Assembly: GCF_932274485.2 (NCBI RefSeq)
Contig: NC_065879.2
Coordinates: forward strand, 47,664,936 to 47,728,935
DNA length: 64,000 nucleotides
Reading direction: 5' to 3'
DNA from: Patella vulgata
Taxonomy: Eukaryota; Mollusca; Gastropoda; Patellidae
Below, piece after piece: positions 25,001-37,000 of this stretch. The position numbers were made by a program, and so were the translations under genes. Within the stretch, counting starts at the first letter, position 1. Each line of letters begins with the position of its first letter. The notes beneath the pieces were generated by a model. The model saw only the letters and a program-made list of their open reading frames with translations, searched no databases and had not been told where the DNA came from.

Positions 25001-28000
25001 AAACATTTTGCCTTTTCTAAGATGAAATAAGAGTGGTTACATTTTATGACATTATTTGAGTAGGTCACACAATAGCACTCCGTCTAATCGTGTCATTAGC
25101 ATACCTAACAAAGCTGACCGACACAATTACGATTTTTCTTTATTTTTGGATGACGATATCTTAACAAATAGCCAAATCGATGCCCTTGTTGTGCAGTATT
25201 TGAAAAGTTGAACATTTAATCTTTGCAACTGCACCTCGGATAGTTGATTTAAACACATAAGATAAAGTGGGGATCAAATCAAAGTTCAGGAGTATGAAAA
25301 TGTCACACTTTTGGTGCATGTCAAAATGACATTTTAATATTATCTTTACATCAGACCCCCAAAATAATTAGGGATGTAGTCATAACGGCCAAAAACAGGT
25401 TTGGTCAAAACGGCCCTACTTTGGTCATAACGGCCAAAACATTTGGTCATAACGGCCAAAACATTTGGTCATAACGGCCAAAACATTTGGTCATAACGGC
25501 CAAACATTTTTAATTTAACGAAAAACAATATATTTGAGTAAATATAACTTACCTTTGAATTTGATAAAAAAAAACAACTGACTATTAATCATTTGACAAA
25601 AATAGCAATTCATTCATCGGATAATCATTTGAACATGGTTTCAACTAATTATCCTATCCAATTTAAATACTCTTTGATAATCTCTTTGAAGATGGCTACA
25701 TGGGATTAGTGGTGATTAGTATTAACACTTTGGCTTCACCAGCGAATATGTAGCCTATAAATGACCATCACAGATGTATCTATTCATCACTACCCCTTTA
25801 CCAGGAACAAGATATGGCTGCTTAAATTCCAACTAATAATAAATGTGTCACCTGTAGGAAAACCGTCCAAAAGAATCAACATGCTATCGATTGTGATATT
25901 TGCAAGAACTGGACACACCGATCTTGCAACACCCGCGTTTCCAAATAAGATTACATGCAGATTTTAAACTCAGAAACTGATTTCAGCTTTACCTGCAGCG
26001 CATGCCGTATACCAGTTGGTAATTTTTCACTTAAAAAAATGCAACTTTAGATTCCATCTCATCAGAAACGTAAGTATGTTCAAATAATTTTTAAGTCAAA
26101 ATGGAAAAATGACTCCTTATTAATATTTTTCAAACATACACAAGCAGGACTTATCTCATTATTATAATATTTTTCAGAAATACAGATACGGTACTTGCAG
26201 ACACTTCCAATATTGTTACACCAACAACAAATATATCTTTCCATGAGGATGTCTTTGAAAGATCAATGGAGGAAGATATGGTGTGTGAACCAAGTTCAGT
26301 TACAACTGTACCAGAGTTTACAGTGGTATTTAGTGGGTCACAGAAAGGAAAAAACAAGTTAGTGGATGCTAATGGATACACCTATGTCAAGAAATCTTCG
26401 ACTGAGAGGAAGGTTTATTGGCGCTGTAGCATACGGACAGCAAAACATTGATGTGGTGTTACGGTAATACTAACAATGTGCCCGGAAAAATTTGTAACTG
26501 GAAAGATTGCCCATAGCCATCCCAGCCAACCAGGAAAATTACATGCTGTAATTCAAAGAAAAGAGGTGTCAACTAATTAATCAACTGATTGGATAATCCC
26601 TAATTATATACTTCATATACTACCTCTGATTAGGTAATATATGAGATAAACATTAATCATATATTTTTTATGAAATAAAGGTAAAAGGCGTGGCCATCTC
26701 CAATCTATTCCGACCAGCCAATAAAATTCTACAAGAAGATCAGCCAATTTACAGTCGAGAAAATCCAGAGAACTTGATAAAAGCAGCCAATAGAATAAGA
26801 GAAAAAACAAGACCCAAAGACCCAAGAGACTTAGATTTTATTGTAAGTAAGTTATTTATTTTGTTATTTTATCGTGTTAAAAGTTATAATTACAAATTAC
26901 AATATTTTTTAGGTAATTGAAGATGCAATACCCAAAAGACTTAGATGTTATTGTGTTATAATTCCAAATTATGATATTTTTTAGGTAAATGAAGATGCAA
27001 TACCAGATGATTTTTTGCATGCTGATGTAACAGTGAAAGGGGAAAGGCACTTGATATTTTCTACAACTCGACAATTAGATTTGCTACCTAAATCCAGTCA
27101 ATGGTTTGTAGATGGGACTTTTAAGATTGTAAAAGATAGGTTGCCAGGCAACGAAACATACGCCCACAGCAGCTATATCGTCCGGGCAGTCAACAAGAGT
27201 TGTCGCATATTTTTACTTGAAATGAAACATTTATAATACATTAAAATCTGATTAAGAGCAACAACTCAGAAAACCATTAGAATTTGTTTGTTTTTTATAA
27301 AGTTCTGCCCCATGCTAACATTTAGTATACGAAACTTTTAACATCACGGATTTAGCTGTTTAAGTCATAAAGATTCATTGAAAATCAATAGGCTTCTTCG
27401 TCTCATGACCTTAAACACTGTGTATAAATTTAACGTCAATCGGATATTAACTTTAGCCTCTAGAGCGTCCACAAGATTTTTCAAAGTCATCAAGGGCCAT
27501 AACTCTGGCAGTAATTATCGAGAATTGCTGAAAATCAATAGGCTTCTTTGTGTGATGGCCTCAAACACTGTATAATGATAAAGTCAATCGGAGCTTAACT
27601 TTAGCCTCTAGAGCGTCCACAAGATTTTTCAAAGTGATCAAGGGCCATAACTCTGGCAGTAATTATTGGAAATCACTGAACACCTATAGGCTTCTTCGTC
27701 TCATGACCTTAAACACTGAGTATAAATTTAAATTCAATCGGATATTACCTTTAGCCCCTAGAGCGTCCACAAGATTTTTCAAAGTGATCAAGGGCCATAA
27801 CTCTGGCAATAATTATCAGAAATTGCTGAAAATAATTAGGCTTCTTCATCACATGACCTTAAACACTGTGTATAAATTTAAAGTCAATTGGATATTAACT
27901 TTAGCCTCTAGAGCGTCCACAAGATTTTTCAAAGTGATCAAGGGACATAACTCTGGCAGTATTTATCGGAAATCGCTGAAAATAATTAGGTTTTTTCGTC

Positions 28001-31000
28001 TCATGACCTTAAACACTGTGTATAAATTTAAAGTCAATTGGATATCAAAGTTGCAATTTCATATTTTTACGTTATATTTTTAAAATTTATTTAAATAAAG
28101 CCTTAAAATAGATGGTATCTATAAACAGTCCTACCTTGTTAAAGAATAATCCTATTAATCCTATAATTCACTATTGCCAGTTGAGAAATTGGCAAAAATA
28201 TCATTTTCCTCTTCAAATTCAAATGTTTGAGGATAGCTAATCCATGGTGGAGAATAGAAAACAAGGGAGGTAATTGTGTTATTATTTCCAGTGTAAATGA
28301 GTTTTAAGTGTGAGAGTGTGAGAATGACACCTATGACCGTATAATAGTGAGTTGACAACCTATTGAGCAAAAAACATAGAAATAATTATGTTATGACTTT
28401 CTTTAACTTCTTTAACTTTGACCTCTAGAGCGTCCACAAGATTTTTTCAAGTGATCAAGGGCCATAACTCGAAATCGCTGAAAATCAATAGGTTTCTTTG
28501 TCTCATGACCTTAAACACTGTGTATAAATTTAAAGTCAATTGGATATTAACTTTAGCCTCTAGCGTCCGGACGGACGGTCAGGGCGACAACAATATACGA
28601 CCACATTTCAATGTGGGCGTATAAAAAACCATTTTATCAACTTGTATCCATACATAGTTTTGTGAAATCAGGTAGTCAAATGAAAATGGTGTCCCTTTGC
28701 AGCTATATTCTAATGTCAAGAAAAAGGAAAATAGATTACATAAAAGTATTTAGAAAATTGGTGGAATTGTTACTGGAAGAACCGAATGTTAAGTGTGCCA
28801 CAATGGACTTTGAAGCGGCAACATGGAGGGCATTTGAAAAAGTACTGCGGGACGTGAAAGTGAAAGGGTGCCTTTTTCACTTTACCCAAGCTATTTGGAG
28901 ACGGTGTCAAGAGCTTGGTTTGCAGGTAACTTGATTACCTTATAATGACAGCATTTTGATCACTTAGAGGAAGTAATTTAATTTATTTTCATAGAAAGCG
29001 TACTGAACACACAAAGTCACATCATTTTGTAATTTGTTTTATGATTTATTTTCAGAAAAAGTACAGGACACACAAAGGCACATCAGAGTTTATAAGGAAA
29101 TTAATGAGCCTGCCATTTCTACCAAAATACCACATACTTGAAGTCTTCCAGCAACTAAAAGCCAAGACTACATGCCCAGATTTACTAGAATTAACAGAGT
29201 ATGTCCAGGGACAATGGATTCACCACTCCATTTTTAAAATTGTATCCTGGTCCGTATTCAACCAGACCATATGAACTAATAACCACGTTGAAGGTGGGTA
29301 TCTTTGACATGAAATTATTTATGCCAGTAATTGAAATAATTAGTTTAATATTTAATTTAATATCCCCAATAAAAATATCTTTTTAATATACTGTACTAAA
29401 TAAATAGGTTGGCACAGGAGAATCAATAACAAGGCTGGAGAGCAGAAGTTAGGGCTTTACAAATTGATAAATTTTCTGTTTGATGAGGCCCAGCTTCTGG
29501 CGCTCCAATCTGCTTTGATATTTGAGGGGAAACTACGTCGGTATTTGATAAAAAATAGAACCGATAGACATGATGAAATTTTTAATTCCTGGAAGGAATG
29601 CAAAGAAGGCAATATTAGTGTGTCTATATCTGCTACGTGTATGTACAAGAGTACATGGTCCGGTCCAGTAGTTTAATCAAGATATATTGACCAAATATTT
29701 ATTAAATTTTGTAGTAGTTTAAATCAAGATATATTTTGTATGTTTTACATCTATATTATATTTTGTATGTTTTACATCTATATTATATTTTGTATGTTTT
29801 ACGTATTTATGTTAAATCTTTTTGACGTATTAAATGTTTTGTTGTATTAAATTAATGTTTATAAAATGCATGTATCTATATCTATATGTTTTTGTTAATA
29901 AATATCATTTCCTACATGTAAAAGATTTTTTGTTTTTAGTGGGACCGTTATGAACAAATTTCTTGGCCGTTTCGACCAACATTTAGGGCCGTTATGACCA
30001 AAATTTTTGGCCGTTATGGTTTAGGGCCGTTATGTCTATAACCCAATAATTATCAACAATTCATTTTATTGAATTCTGTTTCTTGAGTATTTTATCATCA
30101 CACTGATAATCGTAGGTAACAAAGTGTCAACTTCATGGAATGACCCAGATATTAAAACCAAGAAACAAAGAGAGAAAAATGGGTTTTAACAACCACTTGA
30201 CACAAACTAGGTCATTATGGGACTGACATGGCTTAATTTCATTTCAATAATTCCCTTATATGTAGGGGTCTTTAGCAGTGGGAAGAAACCAAAGGACCTG
30301 GAGAAAACCCACAAGGTTGGACAGGCGACCCTGCTGCTTGTCACGTACAAGCGAGCCACCTAACCTTCCTTCAAACCAAGAAAGTGAGTGGCAAGAAATA
30401 CAGAAAACATTAATGAGTTGGCACTGGTACAAAAATTTTACACACTAAAAGAAAATGTTTGTTTGCATACTTGGTTCTCCAATCGATTCTTCAAACTTAG
30501 GAGCTTTTTTGCTCATTTTTAAATCTGCATGAGGATCATCTTGAAAGTTATCCGATTCTAAAGCTTCAAGAGCTTTTCTTTGTCTTCTTTTACGAGCAGC
30601 TTCATCCAAAACTCTTTTCTGTTGCGATTCTTTGATTCTCCCTGAAAATATAACCCGGATATAATATAGTTGAATTTTTCCAATACATATTGTGCATGAC
30701 TAAATGCTTTGTCATGGTTCACATTCACTTATGAGAACAAACAAATACATGTACGTAACGAAAAATATTTAGAAGATTAGTTATACACTTGATGTAAAAT
30801 ACAAGTAGGGGTTTTTGGCACATCAAGGTCATTTTTGTTACTGCAAGAAAATGAAACTATATAAATCTTTTTTTTTTAAATCATGTTCATTCTTTACAAA
30901 TATACTGAGCACCATGGAAAACGCATCACTATTTTTTCCCAAATATTTTATTACTAGGTGGTTTTGTATGTATAATATTATGCAATACTATGAACTATTG

Positions 31001-34000
31001 TTTCACACAATGCTCCCATACGCAAAAAATATCGGCCTGTGTGCAAAAAAAAAAATTGCATGAGATGCACATGAAAACCCAATATTCACATGCAGCATTG
31101 TGTGTGAGCCCTTTAAAAGCATGTCTTCAACTTAATCTGCAGTACATGAACTGTGAAACGTCAATCTGTCGTAATTTGTTGTTGGACGTGTGAAAGAATC
31201 GAGCTAGAGATGCCGAGACTAACTGAAAATCAACGGAATGAAGCCATGGGAATGTCCAGGGCTGGCATGTCTACACGTGCTATTGCCAGACACTTCAATT
31301 GTCATCAGTCCACTATTGTAAGGTTGGTGGAACGTGTTCGAGTTACTGGATCAACACGTGACCATCAACGTCCTGGTCCACAACGCGTTACAACCCAGGC
31401 TCAAGACCGCTACATCCAGGTCACTCATCTGCGTGACAAATTCTGCCTAGCGACTCGAACAGGTGCAGCAGTCGTCGGAAAACAAGGACCAGTAAGTGCC
31501 AACACCGTAAGACGTCGTCTAAGAGAAGTAGGACTCCGTGCACGACGACCTTATGTTGGAGCTATCCTCAGGGATCATCACCGTCAGCGGCGTTTGATAT
31601 GGGCTCAAGGACACCAGACATGGAGAAAAGTAGACTGGCAAAGTGTGCTCTTCAGTGATGAGAGTAAGGTTGCAACGATACGGAAAAAAAGTATCGCTAT
31701 ATATCATGATATTGTTAAAATAAATTATCGCGATACCATGGATTATCGTCTGTGGTAAATTATCGTGATAATTAGAATTATTGTGGTTCAAAAATTCATT
31801 ATCGTGATAATTACCGATGTATAAAAAAAACTGTGACTTTTTTTCCTGTGTTTTTTTTACCTAGGCAAATTTGTGACTTTTTTCCTGTGACTTTTTTTCC
31901 GCGCACCGCAATTCATTTTAATTCTATTCTAATCAGCTGGATTAGTACGCAAATGATAATAATACCATATGAAATGATAAGTTTGACGTATTTCTGCCAG
32001 GAGTTTTAATTTCCTTCTACTTCTAACACACTTTACACGTGGTCACGTCCTTGTCATTTGTTTTATTCCAAACCAAAATGTTCCCACACCACAGAAGATG
32101 TGTTCTTTTTCGTTGTCAGCAGTTGCGGTTTCGAACTATCACCGGGAACATTGGCATTTTCTATCTCGAATGCATCATTTGCCATTTTATTTAAAGAATA
32201 AAGGAAATATTATCCAGGTGGCTTTTCTATGTACATTATCAATGGAATTTTCAACGGACTGGGTAATCAATGATAAACCACCACTTCGTTGCTATGGCGA
32301 CGTATATTGTCGCGTGCTGTTTAACTGTCGGGAATCCTTACATAAATATTGTGGATGCTTTCTTTTTGGGGGGTATATGGGACCAGCTATATCAAGCCGT
32401 AGCCTACACGTGTATACTTATGATTAATACTTAATTATTATTCAGTGAAATGTAGTCGACTTTAAACATGAGGCGGCCTATTGTCAGTCAGTGACAGTCG
32501 ACCCATTGCGTTAAAAACCGTTGTCTGTTGTTGTGCAATATGGTCATGGACAAGATCTTGTTCGTATATATCGGCGCTTGTTGAAATCTGATTTCTTCTC
32601 CATTTTTCAAGTATTTTGAACGGATTTTACGTGACTATGATATAAAATATAAAAATTATCGCGATATATCGTGATAAGGCGATATTTGATATTTCAGACG
32701 ATAATTTTATCGTCTGACCTAATTATCGCGATATATCGCCATCCCCGGGGTATCGCTGTATCCTTAGATGAGAGTCGCTTTCATCTTTATCACGCTGATG
32801 GCCGTCAACGTGTGTGGAGACATCTTGGGGAACGTCTTGCAGACTGCTGCATCTTCGAAACGAATCGATGGGGTGGGGGAGTGTAATGGTGTGGGGAGGC
32901 TTTACATTTCATCACCGGACCGCCCTACACATTTGCAGGGGTCGCATTAATGCTGTAGCCTACCGTGATGATGTCTTGCAACCAATTCATGTTCTGATGT
33001 TTTGAGCGCACCCACAACTTCAGCACTTCCAACAGGATAATGCACCTCCGCATACTGCCCGTTTTAGTATGGACTACCTGGCTGCTAACAACATCAATGT
33101 CTTGGACTGGCCAGCCATGTCTCCGGACATGGCACCGATAGAACATGTCTGGGATGAGATTGGACGCCATCTGTATCGGAGACCACAGATGCACACCATT
33201 GCTGCTTTAGAAGCTGCTCTTGTCGAAGAATGGAACAATTTGCCCCAGGCCTTCTTTCAAACATTGGTAAATTCCATGCGACGTCGCTGCACAGCGTGCA
33301 TAAGAGCCTGTGGACGACACACGCGCTACTGACATCTGTGTTGTACTTTTGGTTTTGACCCCTCTGACTTTGTACCATTGATTACAGATTAAACATCCAT
33401 AAGTGTACAAATGTGTTGTTATTGATGTGTTCTCATTTAAATATTGTTCACAATAAGAAGCAAAATAAAAAAGATATGTGATGCGTTTTCCATGGCGCTC
33501 AGTATACATGTATCTTATTTGATCTACCAATGGGTGGGCTGAGAAGGTAGTGTCCTTGATTTTATGTAATAGTAATAATCATAGACACCTTTGTCGGCAC
33601 ATCAACATTTCTAACAACCTGTTATGTGGTGTGGAAAAGGGATTTGACATTTTCTGAAGATTTCACATTGTTCTGTTTGTTTTGATGTCTGAATATGAAA
33701 CCCTTCATTACTGGGTGCAATACACTTTCACCATCAATTCAACATGGAGGTGCAATGCTGTTAGATATTTGCCATTTACCAGTTTTGAATACTTCTGAAA
33801 GAGTTAATTAGGCCCAACAGAATTAAGTTAGTAATATAGTAGGGAATCTTTATTTGAGATGATCAACTATGAATATAAACTGAATGAAGTCAGTCTGACA
33901 GGTCTTCTTTGGACTATGCAAGTAACTATTCAGTTAAATACAATGATGTAACAGGAAGAGGCCTGATTTTAACATAGAAGTGATTGGGAAAATTGTATAA

Positions 34001-37000
34001 AAAGAGTTGCTAAATTCTGACATCAACACAGAATTTGAACAGATTTAACAGAAGAAAAGATAGGTTGCCAGGCAACGAAACATACGCCCACAGCAGCTAA
34101 ATCGTCCGGGCAGTCAACAAGAGTTGTCGCATATTTTTACTTTTTCAGTAATGAAACATTTAATATAATACACTAAAATCTGATTAAGAGTAACAACTCA
34201 TTAAGTAATTATTAGAAAATCATTAGAATTTGTTAGGTTTTTATAAATTTTTACCCCATGCTAACATTTAGTACACGAAATATTTAATATCATGGATTTA
34301 GCCGTTCAAGTTATCAAAATTCGTTGAAAATCAATATACTTGTTCATTTCAAGACCTTAAAAACTCTACGTATCAATCTGAAGTCAATCGGATGATAACG
34401 TAAGCCTCTAGAGCATCACAAGATTTTTCAAAGTGATCAAGGGCCATAACTTTGGCAGTAATTATGGGAAATTGTTGAAAATCAATAGGATTCTTCGCCT
34501 CATGACCTCAAATACTGCGTATAAATTTAAATTCTGGCAGTAATTATACGAAATCGCTGAAAATCAATAGGATTCTTCGTCTCATGACCTTAAACACTGT
34601 GTATAAAGTCAATTGAATATTATCTTTCGCCTCTAGAGCATCCACAAGATTTTTCAAAGTGATCAAGGGCCATAACTCTGGCAGTAATTATCGGAAATTG
34701 CTGAAAATCAATAGGCTTTTTTGTCTCATGACCTTAAACCCTGTGTTTAAATTTAAAGTCAATCGGATATTAACTTTAGCCTCTAGAGCGTCCAGAACCA
34801 ATTGTGGACGACGGACGGGGGTGACGACAATATACAACCACATTTCAATGTGGGCGTACAAAAGCAAACATGAGATGCTCTATACTGAACACTGGGTAAA
34901 GAGCCAGTTGCAAGGGTCGCGATTAGTTAACTGAACAGTCGATCTTTATTTTCAAGTCCATCTAACTTCCGTTGTATCTATGACAGATTAGGTAATTAAG
35001 AAAAAGTCGGACGGCAATCCCTTATCCATCAAATAATTCACTGCTGTCAGTTATGGGCATGGCCAGTTAAAAAAATGTGATACATTAAGAGCCATTCCAC
35101 AAGAAAACCATGCAATATCAGACAGATGTTAGAAGGTGGGGGTCGGCCAATTGAGTTCATACTCACAGGGTTTGGTCGATCCATCGAGCCTACTCCCCAG
35201 CCAAAATCGTCGATTTCAGAAATCAATCGTTTCCGAGATACAGGCTGATTACGTTTTTCGGCTGATTTTTGTCATTTTAGGCCAAATTTTAGCTATTTTT
35301 GTCACACTACAACCGCTGTTGCATGACCCTGGCGAACTAGGTTTTGATTGTTTGTGATAGTCGGGGTCTTACCCTATCGCATTATCATGGTCACCTGGTT
35401 CAAGTTCATTTTCCATAGGTGTGATAGTCGGGGTCTTACCCTATCGCATTATCATGGTCACCCGGTTCAAGTTCATTTTCCATAGGTGTCAGGAGACTAC
35501 ACAAGATACGTGTCTGTACCCTATCTTCAGATCGCGATAACTCCACTAGGGCAGGGTTTGCGATAAAAATTAAAATCAATTTATTTGCAGCTTGACCAGT
35601 TCTAACCACATAAGAAATTATAAAATCGTTGTCAGCTAACTTGCAAAAGTATGAAAATTCGTGTCGAAAGTTACCAACCAGCGGCTGCAAGGCAGGAAAC
35701 GCCCACATTTTTGAGAGATGGATAGAGAACAAGTAAGGGTGATGATTTTCCGTGATTGCAGAAAAGAAAAAATGTGGAAATCGCGGAATTGTCCACTCAA
35801 AACGGAATTTGAAATCTCACACGGAAAAAGACGGAAAAACCGATATTTGCTGATACTAAACACAAACTCAAAACAATTTTGCAATTATCCAAGTATTTCA
35901 TCTTTTTATTCATAAAAATCGGAAATATTGAATGATATCGCGTGGTTTTGTTACTGTCTATTTTAGTATTTAGCTACTTTCATTTCATCATTTAGGTATC
36001 ATAATTTTACTCGAAACGAAAACCCGTCTTTCATATATCCCTGTATACAATTACTCTGTAAAAACACAACACAACTTTATGGATAACAATCACTAGGAAC
36101 TTTAATAGTGCAACGTTTCAACAAGTGTCCTCTTGTCGTTATCAAGCACAGGGTAAAAAACGATAATATGATACAAAAACCTGGGAGTAAGCATTTAAGT
36201 ATAAAAATTTAGAAGAAGCCACAAATAATAAATATTCTGTTTAAATATAAAAAATCAAAGACAAATTGGAGTTATGATTACAATACTTAATACTTAGATA
36301 ATCAGGAAGCCATTACACAAACTAATTGGTTAAGATCTAGGTGGTTAAAGAAAACATATTTAGTATAAGCTAGAAAAAACATGGGCTTCATTTTAACACA
36401 TAGCTAATTAATTATGGCAAAGGTATTGTGAATATCAAATAATAAAAACCAAAAAAAGATTCCCCCCCCCCCACCAAAACACAAGGCATTTGACTACAAT
36501 TTGTGAGTTCACTTAGGCACAGTTAGTGAATTAAAATGTCATATGCTCTATGAATATGAAGTCCATCGTCGCAGTTTAATTTGGGCTGGTGTCTCTTAAT
36601 GTGCACTGCTTCTGAAAGTTTACGTACTTTTTTGTTGTGTATGTTGCAGTCTAAGATTTTAACACTATCCCAGTTAACTTTATGACGCGGGTTGTCTCTG
36701 AGGTGTTGAGCCACAGCAGATGTGTTATTAGATGACTTAGCTTGATGTTCTAAAGGCCTTTTAGTTTCTCCAATGTAAGTTGATGAGCAGGAGCAGGTTA
36801 TTTAATATACATATCCTTTTGTTTGGTTTGAGTTTGTTGAGGCTGATTTCCCGTTAGCTTTTAAGATTCCCTTTAGTGTTTCCCCATATTTAAAACCAGT
36901 TTCTATTCCAGCTTGTCTCAAGAGTCATCGGATATGGTAGGAAGTTTTGCCTATAAATGGTATACTAACATGTATTTCACATGTATTTCAGGTTTATCAG

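Larger units (their letters stand above)
25371..30044 (+). mobile_element. Mutator-like element (MULE) with 8-bp target duplication
   Basis: Flanks AATAATTA at 25363-25370 and 30045-30052. The ends pair as GGGATGTAGTCATAACGGCC against GGGTTATAGACATAACGGCC. The left end carries four 22-bp tandem units with TTTGGTCATAACGGCCAA (from 25421, 25443, 25465 and 25487); the right end has a looser inverted version (29940-30036). The interior encodes PHD, FLYWCH and MULE domains. 4,674 bp including a nested Pearl-like element. Confidence 0.9.
21501..30146. mobile_element. Unclassified TIR element carrying a nested MULE
   Basis: Ends are a perfect 23-bp inverted repeat (21501-21523 and 30124-30146, beginning GGGTCATTCCATGAAG) with AGAT at 21497-21500 and 30147-30150. 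Total 8,646 bp; about 4.0 kb without the MULE. The left part has GGTAACAATGACC-type motifs (21805, 21971, 22110, and 24382 in reverse) and two tandem copies of a roughly 135-bp unit (about 21868-22140). The superfamily is not recognised; a 4-bp duplication with GGG ends does not decide it. Confidence 0.72.
30903..33504 (+). mobile_element. Tc1-type element, broken, split by a hAT-type insertion
   Basis: 27-bp inverted ends (30903-30929 and 33478-33504, TACTGAGC then A/G then CCATGGAAAA) differ at one position; TA lies on both sides (30901-30902, 33505-33506). Without the inserted element and one copy of its target duplication it is about 1.49 kb, a normal Tc1 length. A different family from the intact copy at 15987. 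Confidence 0.92.

Noticed and set aside
27634-28083. 149-codon open frame
   Set aside because: It runs through about 150-bp Pearl-like core units and repeats itself (TRFFKVIKGHNSG); this is a repeat artefact inside a transposase.
27135-28622. Helitron assignment for Pearl-like elements
   Set aside because: There is a 3' hairpin, but no TC start or CTRR end, and insertion is in A runs rather than between A and T, so I leave the class open.
32098-32427. 109-codon frame inside the hAT-like MITE
   Set aside because: No hAT dimerisation or DDE motif and no similarity recognised; likely chance in a non-autonomous element.
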